A DNA stretch of 64,000 nt, from assembly GCF_023016045.1 (NCBI RefSeq), contig NZ_JALKAP010000007.1, positions 1 through 64,000 on the forward strand, written 5' to 3'. This DNA comes from Marinobacter sp. S6332 (GTDB taxonomy: Bacteria; Pseudomonadota; Gammaproteobacteria; Pseudomonadales; Oleiphilaceae). Below, piece by piece: positions 54,891-63,000 of this stretch; the stretch's first letter is position 1; each line of letters starts with the position of its first letter. Under the pieces are notes generated by a model that saw only the letters and a list, made by a program, of their open reading frames with translations, made no database searches and had not been told where the DNA came from. The position numbers were made by a program, and so were the translations under genes.

Positions 54891-55529
54891 ATGACCTCTA
54901 AAAACGACGCACAAACAGTTTTCGTTATTGATGACGACACGGACGTGAGAGATTCATTGAAGTGGTTGCTTGAGTCTGTAGGTCTCAATGTTCAAACCTA
55001 CGAGAATGCGATGGCGTTCTTTGAAGCTTTCGATACCGGCGCGAGTGGTTGTATCGTGATGGATGTGCGAATGCCAGGATTGAGCGGCATTAACGCTCAG
55101 AAAAAGCTGCCGGAATACAATATTGAGCTGCCGGTGATCATGATTTCGGCCCACGGTAATGTCGATATGGCGGTGACGGCCCTGACTCAGGGTGCCATTA
55201 CATTTATCGAAAAGCCATTTGATGACCAAACTCTGATCGATCATGTGCATAACGCATTGGAAAGAGATAGGAGCCGGTCTGTTCATCGTCGCTCACAGTC
55301 TCGTATACGGGACTGTTATGAACGCTTGACCCGGAGAGAGCGCCAAGTACTAGAGTTGATCGTTAAGGGGTTGTCTAACCAGGAGGCGGCAGACGAACTC
55401 GGTATTAACAGGAAAACAGTTGAAGGCCACCGGGCCAATATGACCGCAAAGATGAAAGTAGATTCGTTTGCGGAACTGGTACAGGTAGCCATCGCGCTAG
55501 GATTGGTACAGGGTATTACAAGCTTGTAA
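54891..55529 (+). CDS. FixJ/LuxR-type response regulator
   Basis: A 212-residue DNA-binding regulator. Receiver domain (about 8-120) with acidic pocket D14-D16, phospho-acceptor D58 (VMDVRMPG) and K108 (EKPF). A LuxR/GerE helix-turn-helix (about 142-205) begins LTRRERQVLELIVKG and contains EAADELGINRKTVEGHRANM. It is cotranscribed with the PAS kinase. Likely targets are the neighbouring molybdoenzyme, permease and acyl-CoA genes, by position. Confidence 0.92.
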   Translation: MTSKNDAQTVFVIDDDTDVRDSLKWLLESVGLNVQTYENAMAFFEAFDTGASGCIVMDVRMPGLSGINAQKKLPEYNIELPVIMISAHGNVDMAVTALTQGAITFIEKPFDDQTLIDHVHNALERDRSRSVHRRSQSRIRDCYERLTRRERQVLELIVKGLSNQEAADELGINRKTVEGHRANMTAKMKVDSFAELVQVAIALGLVQGITSL

Positions 55530-55547
55530 ATCCAACCGCACAACGGG

Positions 55548-55973
55548 TCAAAGCCGAGCGAGGTTTTCTCTTGCAGCGTCCGGTAACCTGATCGGTCTTT
55601 GGATGTTGTCGTCAACGCAAACAATCACCGTTTCAGCGGTCGCGCAACACACCCCATCTTGAAAGATGCCCTGATATAGCTGTATCGAGCTGTTGCCAAC
55701 ACGCGTGACGGCCGTTCCAATATCTACGATTCCTGGCCAGTGAATTTCAGCGCGCAGTTGCAAATTCAGATTGACGATTACGAAGGATGTACCAGGTGAA
55801 GTGAGTGGTGCTTCCGAATCGTAGATCAGCTCAACTCGCCCCGTTTCAATAAACGTTGAAAATACCGCATTGTTCACATGCCCCTGTCGATCCGTGTCTG
55901 CATAGCGCAGTTTGTCGTAGGTGCGATGCGGAAACTGTTCCAGAGTCCAATCTTTAGTCGCGTCAGCTGCCAT
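55548..55973 (-). CDS. Acyl-CoA thioesterase, 4HBT/hot-dog family
   Basis: A 141-residue hot-dog protein. The catalytic region RYADTDRQGHVNNAVFSTFIETGR has the conserved aspartate and HVNN of the 4-hydroxybenzoyl-CoA thioesterase group. It hydrolyses acyl-CoA thioesters; chain preference is unknown. It is convergent with the response regulator and divergent from the molybdoenzyme gene. Confidence 0.85.
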   Translation of the reverse strand: MAADATKDWTLEQFPHRTYDKLRYADTDRQGHVNNAVFSTFIETGRVELIYDSEAPLTSPGTSFVIVNLNLQLRAEIHWPGIVDIGTAVTRVGNSSIQLYQGIFQDGVCCATAETVIVCVDDNIQRPIRLPDAARENLARL

Positions 55974-56114
55974 TTTCGGTTCCCCCTTTCGTCTGGGCTA
56001 AAGGAGTCGGAGCATTGCGCACGGCAGTATGTATGTCAAATTGTCCGTCCCTTCCTGGCGCGTAAGCCAGCTTTGGCATAGGTACGTCATGCCGACCCCC
56101 GTCGTGCCTGAGTG

Positions 56115-56132
56115 CATACCCATACAGGTATG
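56115..56132. promoter_or_regulatory. Candidate operator upstream of the molybdoenzyme gene
   Basis: Inverted repeat CATACC (56115-56120) and GGTATG (56127-56132) with a six-base spacer, 100 bp before the gene start. It could be a site for the adjacent FixJ-type regulator or part of the thioesterase promoter. Short arms make it tentative. Nothing else is seen in 55974-56231. Confidence 0.3.
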
Positions 56133-56231
56133 AGTATTTACGCTTAATTAAATTTGCACAAACCGAGTACAACTACTTGCTTTTGGTCTATGCTGTCTTT
56201 TCCTAATAACAAAATGAAGAGGGCTCAACCT

Positions 56232-58574
56232 ATGCCATTTGAGCACGCGAAAAAAGGGACGCTTACCAGTAGTCATTGGGGAACCTATCGAGTTCATGCA
56301 GATAACGGAACTATTACCGCTTTAGAAGGGTTCGAGCGGGATGAAGATCCATCGCCCATCGGACAAGGTATCGTTGATGTGCTGGACGGGCCGATGCGTA
56401 TTAAAAAGCCAATGGTTCGACGTGGATGGCTGGAAAACGGGCCGGGAAATGCAGGGGGCGCTCGGGGAGCCGAGGAGTTTGTCGAGGTATCCTGGCCTAG
56501 AGTAATCAAGTTGGTGGTGGAAGAACTAAATCGTGTGCGCGATCGCTATGGTAACCAGGCCATCTATGGTGGGTCCTACGGCTGGTCCAGTGCAGGCCGT
56601 TTTCATCATGCCCAGAGCCAGCTAAAGAGATTTCTCAACTCGGTTGGTGGGTACACCTACTCACTGAATACATACAGCTATGCAGCGGCTGAAGTCACTT
56701 TGCCTCACGTGCTCGGGGACTTCTATTCCATGGTCAATGGCGCAACCAGTTGGGACGTTATCAAGGAGCACACAAGCCTGTTCGTGGCATTTGGTGGGGC
56801 GCCCGCCAAGAATGGCCAGGTGACCAATGGAGGGGTTGGTCGTCATGTGCAGAAGCAGGGCATGCTGGATGCAGCTTCTAACGGAGTAAAGGTCGTGAAT
56901 GTTAGCCCCTTGCGTTCAGATGTTCTGGATGAAATGGACGCAGACTGGGTCGCTCTTTATCCGGGCAGCGATGTGGCACTTCTACTGGGTATTGCCCACA
57001 TCCTTCATACTGAAAATCTGGCAGATACTGAGTTTTTGTCGACCTATACCGTGGGCTACGAACGCTTTCAGCAGTATTTTATGGGCGAGACCGATGGTGT
57101 CGTTAAAGACTGCTCTTGGGCCGCGATCAAGACGGGAATCGCAGCTTCTCGCATCCGGGATTTGGCGCGAGATATGGCTCGCCAGCGCACAATGATCTCT
57201 GTGAGCTGGTCTCTTACCCGACAGGACAACGGTGAGCAACCCTATTGGGCCGCAATCGCAGTTGCTTCCATGTTGGGGCAGCTGGGGCTACCCGGTGGTG
57301 GTATTGGTTTTGGCTATAGTGCGATGAATGCTATCGGTGCCAACTATCACGGTATTCCCGGTGCCTCTCTTCCCCAGGGTAAAAACCCGATAAAGAGCTT
57401 TATTCCTGTCGCTAGAATTACGGACCTACTTCTTCATCCCGGTAAGCGCTTTGAGTACAACGGCGTGGTTGGAACCTATCCGGACATTCGGTTGGTTTAC
57501 TGGGCGGGGGGCAACCCGTTTCATCACCATCAGGATCTCGTGCGCATGAGGAGGGCGTGGCAGAAGCCCGAAACGATTATTGTGCATGAGTGGTGCTGGA
57601 ATGCTCAGGCTAAACACGCAGATATTGTGCTGCCGGCCGCGACCTTTCTAGAGCGTAATGACATTGCTTCATCCAGTCGGGATCCTTTCCTTGTGTACAT
57701 GCAAAAAGCCGCTGAGCCTGTAGGTCAAAGCCTGACAGACTATGAAATTTTCAGTGCGCTGGCGGAAGAACTGGGCGCACGTGAAGTTTTTACAGAAGGT
57801 CGTGACGAAGAACAGTGGTTGCAGGTGATTTATGACGGAACCCGGAAGAAGGCGAGTGGTAGTGGTATTAATCTACCGACCTTTGAGGAATTTAAAACAA
57901 AGGGTTGGTTTGAAAACGCGATGCCAAAAGAACCTCAGAATTTGTTGAAAGCTTTCCGCGAGAACCCTGCGGCGAATCCACTTGGAACGCCAAGTGGGAA
58001 AATAGAGATATTCTCTGAAACTGTCGCGGGCTTTGGTTATGAAGAATGCCCAGGCTTTCCATTTTGGAATGAGCCGAAAGAGTGGTTAGGGCAGGAATCC
58101 CCCGAATACCCCTTGCACCTGGTTTCCAATCAGCCGAAAAACAAACTGCACTCTCAATTGGATCACGGTTCTTATAGCCGGAAGTCGAAGATAAATGGCC
58201 GAGAGCCAGTGGTTATCCACCCGGTTGATGCAAAGGCCAGAAACATAGTAGATGGCAGCTTGGTTCGCCTCTTCAACGGACGCGGTGCCTGTTTATGCTC
58301 TGCCGTCGTGAGCGACGAGGTGCGCCCAAGAGTTTTGCAGCTGAGTACGGGAGCCTGGTTTGACCCGCCACTGCCTGGAGACTCAGCGATATCTTGCCAG
58401 CATGGTAACCCGAATGTTCTTACCCGGGATCAAGGAACATCACGCCTGGCCCAGGGACCGAGTGCATTGTCATGCCTCGTGGAAATTGAATTGTTCGAGG
58501 GGGAAGCGTCGGCTATGCCGATGGGTGCCTTTTCACCGCCTAAAATCCGTAGCGAAGCTGTTCCGGGCTCCTAA
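56232..58574 (+). CDS. Cytoplasmic molybdopterin oxidoreductase, BisC-like (DMSO reductase family)
   Basis: About 780 residues from ATG 56232, which has AGAGGG at 8 bp. It aligns along its whole length with biotin sulfoxide reductase: TSSHWGTYRV, VRRGWLENGP, GGSYGWSSAGRFHHA, VYWAGGNPFHHHQDL, AKHADIVLPAATFLERND, SGKIEIFSE and SNQPKNKLHSQLDH. The molybdenum ligand is probably S149 (TYSYAAAEV). It has no N-terminal [4Fe-4S] cysteine motif and no Tat signal, so it is cytoplasmic and takes electrons from a soluble donor. The substrate (an S- or N-oxide, or something else) is unknown. The permease gene 200 bp downstream may supply it. Confidence 0.85.
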   Translation: MPFEHAKKGTLTSSHWGTYRVHADNGTITALEGFERDEDPSPIGQGIVDVLDGPMRIKKPMVRRGWLENGPGNAGGARGAEEFVEVSWPRVIKLVVEELNRVRDRYGNQAIYGGSYGWSSAGRFHHAQSQLKRFLNSVGGYTYSLNTYSYAAAEVTLPHVLGDFYSMVNGATSWDVIKEHTSLFVAFGGAPAKNGQVTNGGVGRHVQKQGMLDAASNGVKVVNVSPLRSDVLDEMDADWVALYPGSDVALLLGIAHILHTENLADTEFLSTYTVGYERFQQYFMGETDGVVKDCSWAAIKTGIAASRIRDLARDMARQRTMISVSWSLTRQDNGEQPYWAAIAVASMLGQLGLPGGGIGFGYSAMNAIGANYHGIPGASLPQGKNPIKSFIPVARITDLLLHPGKRFEYNGVVGTYPDIRLVYWAGGNPFHHHQDLVRMRRAWQKPETIIVHEWCWNAQAKHADIVLPAATFLERNDIASSSRDPFLVYMQKAAEPVGQSLTDYEIFSALAEELGAREVFTEGRDEEQWLQVIYDGTRKKASGSGINLPTFEEFKTKGWFENAMPKEPQNLLKAFRENPAANPLGTPSGKIEIFSETVAGFGYEECPGFPFWNEPKEWLGQESPEYPLHLVSNQPKNKLHSQLDHGSYSRKSKINGREPVVIHPVDAKARNIVDGSLVRLFNGRGACLCSAVVSDEVRPRVLQLSTGAWFDPPLPGDSAISCQHGNPNVLTRDQGTSRLAQGPSALSCLVEIELFEGEASAMPMGAFSPPKIRSEAVPGS

Positions 58575-58776
58575 ACCTCCAGTTTTTTACCTGTGCAGCA
58601 CCTAGTCAGTGACAAGAAATGTGCTCGCGCTGTTGAATGGCATCTGGATTTAAGTATATGTGCTCAAATTTCCGAGTAAAAACCCTTGATTGAAAAAGGG
58701 TTAGTGTCTAGTATTTGGGCGGAGATAGTCTCTTCGCTATGCAATTCGAAATTCAGTTGGATGGAGAACAACAACA

Positions 58777-60183
58777 ATGTCCCTAAAAAAGAGATCAACT
58801 GGCGGTGAGCAGCCGTCAGCCCTGGGCGCACTAAACCTTCGTGTGCCCTTTGTGCATTACAAAATAGAGATTCCCGATATTCTGCAAGGTGCGATCTTGT
58901 GTGTCGTTCCGCTGAGTATTACCGCATTGATGACATCTGTTCTGGGGATTCCGTTTGAAATTGCGGTTGCTTTTGTCCTCTTGAACAACATTCTCTATCT
59001 GGTCCACACGCATTTCGGTGATCCCACGGTTGCCGGTTGGATTACAGCCGGGATTCCCTTGTATGTAGCCTTTTTATCAAGCTATCCAGAGGGGGACGCC
59101 AGAATACTGGCGTTAATTGCTTTACAGCTAACCGTCTCAGGTATTTTTCTTGGTCTCGGGGTGTTCAAGGGGGCTGACGCGCTGGTGCGGAAAATGCCCG
59201 CGTCATTGAAATCCGGGATTTTAATTGGTGCGGGTATTTCGGCCATTATGGGTGAGTTTGGCTCAGACGGCCGGGTCTGGACTATGCCGATTACCATTCT
59301 GACCGGCGCGGTGCTGGGGTTCTTCATGTTGTTCTCGGAAACTGCCGGTCCCTTGCGTGCACGCTACGGTTTTTTCCGCTTTGTAGCTCAATACGGCATT
59401 GCTGTGCCTTTCCTGTTTGCTTACGTCTTGGGCATGATCATCGGTGAGGTAGATACGCCGGTCATTGAGTGGGGGTTCACTACCATTCCCATGGGCACTA
59501 TCTTGAGCGAATACAGCATTTTTGGGTTGGGTATGCCGCCACTTCAATACTTTATTGATGCCATCCCTTTGGCGCTGGCGGCTTACATTATTGCCTTTGG
59601 CGATATTCTGGTAATGGACTCCCTGTTCAAAAATGCTGATGCTGTTCGCAAGGACGAAAAGCTGGTATTTAGCCCACGCCGTAACAGTTTCATCGTCGGG
59701 ATTCGCAACCTTGTGCACGCGATCTTTGCGCCCTTCATCAGCTTGTCTGGCCCCGCGTGGACCGGTGGTCAAGCGTTGGTGATTAACCGCTACATGAACA
59801 ACCCACGTTCGGTGATGGACAGTTATTGGGGTGGTGCGACCAGTCTGTACTGGGGTATGACAATCGCTGTTGTGCTGGTGCCTGTAGTGACCTTGTTCAA
59901 GCCGGGCCTGAACATCGGTATGGCGCTGACGCTATTGATTCAGGGTTATCTATGCGGGTATTTGGCTATCGAAATGCTGGATCGCCAGACCAACCTTGAG
60001 CGTGGCATTGCCGTTATCGTCGGTTCGGTGCTAGCCGTGCAGGGTGCGGCCTGGGGGTTGGGAGTCGGCCTTGTACTCTGGTTCTTCCTCGAGAAGAACT
60101 GGTTTGCGGACGCCTATGTAGCAACTCATCACCAAGACAGTGGAGAGGCAGCGGACGATTCAGTAACCGAAAAAACTAATTGA
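58777..60183 (+). CDS. Polytopic membrane permease, NCS2/SulP-like
   Basis: A 468-residue protein with about 12 hydrophobic segments and charged ends. The segment MPASLKSGILIGAGISAIMGEF and the later SLSGPAWTGGQALVINRYMN are reminiscent of the xanthine/uracil (NCS2) and SulP transporter fold. The call is from general pattern only, and a separate uncharacterised permease family is possible. GGATGGAGAA precedes the ATG. It is flanked by the molybdoenzyme and an acyl-CoA synthetase in the same direction, so it probably imports the substrate of that pathway. A hairpin without a T-tract lies at 58681-58702. Confidence 0.55.
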   Translation: MSLKKRSTGGEQPSALGALNLRVPFVHYKIEIPDILQGAILCVVPLSITALMTSVLGIPFEIAVAFVLLNNILYLVHTHFGDPTVAGWITAGIPLYVAFLSSYPEGDARILALIALQLTVSGIFLGLGVFKGADALVRKMPASLKSGILIGAGISAIMGEFGSDGRVWTMPITILTGAVLGFFMLFSETAGPLRARYGFFRFVAQYGIAVPFLFAYVLGMIIGEVDTPVIEWGFTTIPMGTILSEYSIFGLGMPPLQYFIDAIPLALAAYIIAFGDILVMDSLFKNADAVRKDEKLVFSPRRNSFIVGIRNLVHAIFAPFISLSGPAWTGGQALVINRYMNNPRSVMDSYWGGATSLYWGMTIAVVLVPVVTLFKPGLNIGMALTLLIQGYLCGYLAIEMLDRQTNLERGIAVIVGSVLAVQGAAWGLGVGLVLWFFLEKNWFADAYVATHHQDSGEAADDSVTEKTN

Positions 60184-60227
60184 TCGCGACAAAGCTTGTT
60201 TGGAAGGACAACTAAAGGTTTAAAACA

Positions 60228-61853
60228 ATGGAAAACATGTTTGAGCTCGGGCTCGATAAAACAGATGCTAGCTACACGCCCCTGACGCCGATTTCATTTA
60301 TTCAGAGAACGGCTCTGGCGCATCCAACCCGTACCGCGGTTATCCACGGCAGCATCCGTCGTACGTGGGCGGAAACCTATCAGCGGTGCGTTAAGATGGC
60401 ATCGGCATTGCGTAAGTTGGGTGTCCGGAAAGGGGATACAGTGGCCGCACTGCTACCAAACATTCCGGAAATGCTGGAATTGCATTTTGCAGTGCCAATG
60501 ATTGGAGCTGTTCTGAACGCCCAGAACACCCGGCTTGATTCCAAAACCATGACCTTCATGCTCAACCATGGGCGTGCAAAAGTGTTCTTTACCGACATGG
60601 AGTACAGTGATCGGTCCCGTGATGCTCTTGTTGGTTGTGACGCCAAGTCGATTGTTATTGATGTTGATGACCCGAATTTCGCTGGCGGCGAACTGATCGG
60701 CAAGATGACATACGAAGATTTGTTGGCGACGGGTGACGACGATTTCGCGTGGGATATGCCTGACGACGAGTGGCAGGCAATTGCCCTGAACTACACGTCG
60801 GGCACTACCGGAAATCCAAAAGGTGTGGTTTACCATCATCGTGGTGCGCATTTGAACGCTTTGAGCAATATCATCGGTTTTGGGCTGCCATCAGGTGCGG
60901 TTTACCTCTGGACACTCCCGATGTTTCATTGCAATGGTTGGTGTTATCCATGGGCGGTAACCGCTGTGGCAGGAACTCATGTGTGCCTGCGCTCTCCACA
61001 ACCTAAGCCAATATATGATGCCATTGCCGAGTACGGGGTTACCCATCTTTGCGCTGCACCGGTTGTGTTGAATATGCTTATTAACGCCCCCGAAGAATAT
61101 AAAAAGCCGTTCAGTCAGCAGGTAACCGCCGCGACAGGTGGCGCGGCACCTCCCGCGGCAACGATTGCAGCTATGGAGTCCATGGGGGTGAAAGTAGTGC
61201 ACCTGTATGGTTTGACAGAAACCTATGGTCCGAGCTTGATTTGCGAATTCCAGGATGAGTGGCATTCTCTGGATGGCAAGGACAAAGCGGCGAAGATGGC
61301 TCGGCAGGGGATACTGTCATTGTCCATGGCGGACATGATGGTGGCGGACCCTGTGACCCTCGAGCCAGTGGAACAGAACGGCAAAGCGATTGGAGAGTTG
61401 TTTGTTCGGGGCAACTCCGTTATGAAGGGGTATCTGAACAACCCGGAGGAAACTACCAAATCCTTTGCTGGAGGCTGGTTCCATACTGGAGATTTGGGGG
61501 TATGGCACTCCGACGGCTACGTGGAAATAAAAGACCGCTCCAAAGATATTATCATTTCGGGAGGGGAGAATATTTCGACCCTTGAGGTGGAAAGTACGCT
61601 CTACGACCATCCTGCGGTACTGGAAGCGGCGGTTGTTGCGGCACCCGACAACCACTGGGGTGAAATACCCTGTGCGTTTATCACCTTGAAATCCGGCAAC
61701 GATCACCTCACCGCATCGGATATTGAAATTTATTGCCGGGCAAACCTCGCGGGCTTCAAGGTGCCCAAGAAAATTATCTTTGTAGATGATTTGCCGAAGA
61801 CATCGACGGGAAAATTACAAAAGCATGTGCTGCGCGAACAGCTCACCGGTTAA
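60228..61853 (+). CDS. AMP-forming acyl-CoA synthetase (short/medium-chain, AAE-type)
   Basis: Activates a carboxylic acid to its CoA ester with ATP. It has 541 residues of the ANL superfamily. The P-loop is YTSGTTGNPKG (about 188-198), then LYGLTETYGPS, the aspartate motif WFHTGDLGV, the hinge DRSKDIIISGGENIS and the catalytic lysine in TSTGKLQK near the C-terminus. The N-terminal half (LLPNIPEMLELHFAVPMIGAVLN) resembles plant and bacterial short/medium-chain acyl-activating enzymes. It probably activates the product or substrate of the neighbouring pathway. Confidence 0.88.
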   Translation: MENMFELGLDKTDASYTPLTPISFIQRTALAHPTRTAVIHGSIRRTWAETYQRCVKMASALRKLGVRKGDTVAALLPNIPEMLELHFAVPMIGAVLNAQNTRLDSKTMTFMLNHGRAKVFFTDMEYSDRSRDALVGCDAKSIVIDVDDPNFAGGELIGKMTYEDLLATGDDDFAWDMPDDEWQAIALNYTSGTTGNPKGVVYHHRGAHLNALSNIIGFGLPSGAVYLWTLPMFHCNGWCYPWAVTAVAGTHVCLRSPQPKPIYDAIAEYGVTHLCAAPVVLNMLINAPEEYKKPFSQQVTAATGGAAPPAATIAAMESMGVKVVHLYGLTETYGPSLICEFQDEWHSLDGKDKAAKMARQGILSLSMADMMVADPVTLEPVEQNGKAIGELFVRGNSVMKGYLNNPEETTKSFAGGWFHTGDLGVWHSDGYVEIKDRSKDIIISGGENISTLEVESTLYDHPAVLEAAVVAAPDNHWGEIPCAFITLKSGNDHLTASDIEIYCRANLAGFKVPKKIIFVDDLPKTSTGKLQKHVLREQLTG

Positions 61854-61886
61854 AGGTTTTCTTGCTCTATCATAGACACAAATTTT

Positions 61887-61910
61887 CCCCGGCCAATGCT
61901 GGGGTTTTTT
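61887..61910 (+). terminator. Rho-independent terminator after the acyl-CoA synthetase gene
   Basis: The stem CCCCGGC-CAAT-GCTGGGG (seven pairs, one G-U) is followed by six Ts. It marks the end of the molybdoenzyme-permease-synthetase group. Confidence 0.85.
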
Positions 61911-62028
61911 GTAAATGCGCACCGAAAAAGTCTACAGTTGGCATGTTCAATCATCTGTTGCTCACGCTGTTATAATAGCCATAATCTCTTCATACTACTC
62001 ATCTGTTTTCGTGGGTGAGGGACGTGAT

Positions 62029-62985
62029 TTGACTAGAGTGCTTGGGTGGTTTTGTTTGTTAACAATCGTAGGGCTTTCGGGCTGTGATTCCGACAACAAT
62101 TCCGGAAATGCAGATGCAGTAACGGGTGCTATAGTCAAGGAAATTGGCTTGGCTTCAGAGCAACCTTTTAGTGACATATCTCTTGCCCTCAAGCCTGCAC
62201 AGTTAGACTGGGTTGGCCAAAAAATATTTCAGAACGAGTGCGCAGGCAAGTACGAGTGCCTTGTTCATTGGAATGAATCGGAGGCATTCCCTTCGCTGGG
62301 TATTGGTCATTTTATCTGGTATCCGGAAGGGGTTAACGAGCGATTTGTTGAGAGCTTCCCTGCCCTTTATGAGTATATGGAGCAGCGCCAGCGCAACATT
62401 CCTGAATGGTTGCGGGAGCTAGAGCCTTTTGATGCACCTTGGCCAGACCGGGCGACTTTCCTGAAAGTGGCGGATTCCCCCGAAATGGCGGAGCTAAGGG
62501 AGTTTCTCGCAGGAACCCAGGGCGTTCAGGCGGAGTTTATATTTCGCCGGGCAAAGGAATCTCTGGTCAAAATAATTGATGCAGCGCCTGACGAGCGCCG
62601 GGCTGATGTAAAAAGGTATTTGCAGACGTTGAGCCAGACCCCGGGCGGCGTTTACGCGATTATGGATTACGTGAACTTCAAGGGGGAGGGGCTATCTCCC
62701 GAAGAACGCTACAACGGTGAAGGTTGGGGGTTGTTGCAGGTTTTGCTGGCTATACCTGTCAAGGTAACGAAGCCCCCCGGTACAGATGCTGTTGATTCAG
62801 TGAAAGCAGCCCCGAGCATGTTGGAAGAGTTTCGTGAGGCGGCGGGTGATGTGCTTACGCGCCGCGCTCAAAACGCAGAAAATCCGGTTGAGCGGGATCG
62901 CTGGTTGGCCGGCTGGCTAAAGCGCTTGGAAACCTACCGGGAGCCCGTAAATATGCGTTCAGTTCCGGGCGTATCCTCAAGCTGA
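62029..62985 (+). CDS. Lipoprotein with lysozyme-like motif
   Basis: About 318 residues from TTG 62029, which has GAGGGA at 6 bp; the frame runs further upstream but only this start places a normal lipoprotein signal at the N-terminus. Lipobox L-S-G-C ends at C19, followed by DSD. Residues about 66-97 show E70 and C71, a second cysteine C76, then PSLGIGHFIWYP. The spacing of an acidic residue to an (I/L)GIGH motif recalls the active site of GH24/T4-type lysozymes. A peptidoglycan-acting role is suggested but not established. The aspartate after lipidated C19 can direct inner-membrane retention. Confidence 0.6.
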   Translation: MTRVLGWFCLLTIVGLSGCDSDNNSGNADAVTGAIVKEIGLASEQPFSDISLALKPAQLDWVGQKIFQNECAGKYECLVHWNESEAFPSLGIGHFIWYPEGVNERFVESFPALYEYMEQRQRNIPEWLRELEPFDAPWPDRATFLKVADSPEMAELREFLAGTQGVQAEFIFRRAKESLVKIIDAAPDERRADVKRYLQTLSQTPGGVYAIMDYVNFKGEGLSPEERYNGEGWGLLQVLLAIPVKVTKPPGTDAVDSVKAAPSMLEEFREAAGDVLTRRAQNAENPVERDRWLAGWLKRLETYREPVNMRSVPGVSSS

Positions 62986-63000
62986 TATGAATAGTCTGCC

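Noticed and set aside
52686..61853. Assignment of the cluster to oxidative pyrimidine degradation (barbiturate to malonate)
   Set aside because: Permease type, hydrolase and malonyl-CoA decarboxylase would fit, but the molybdoenzyme is of the DMSO-reductase family rather than the xanthine-oxidase family, and no barbiturase was seen.
48174..61853. Assignment to DMSP demethylation (DmdBCD)
   Set aside because: The acyl-CoA dehydrogenase is DmdC-like, but the ligase resembles short/medium-chain AAE enzymes rather than DmdB, and no dmdA or crotonase-type dmdD is present.
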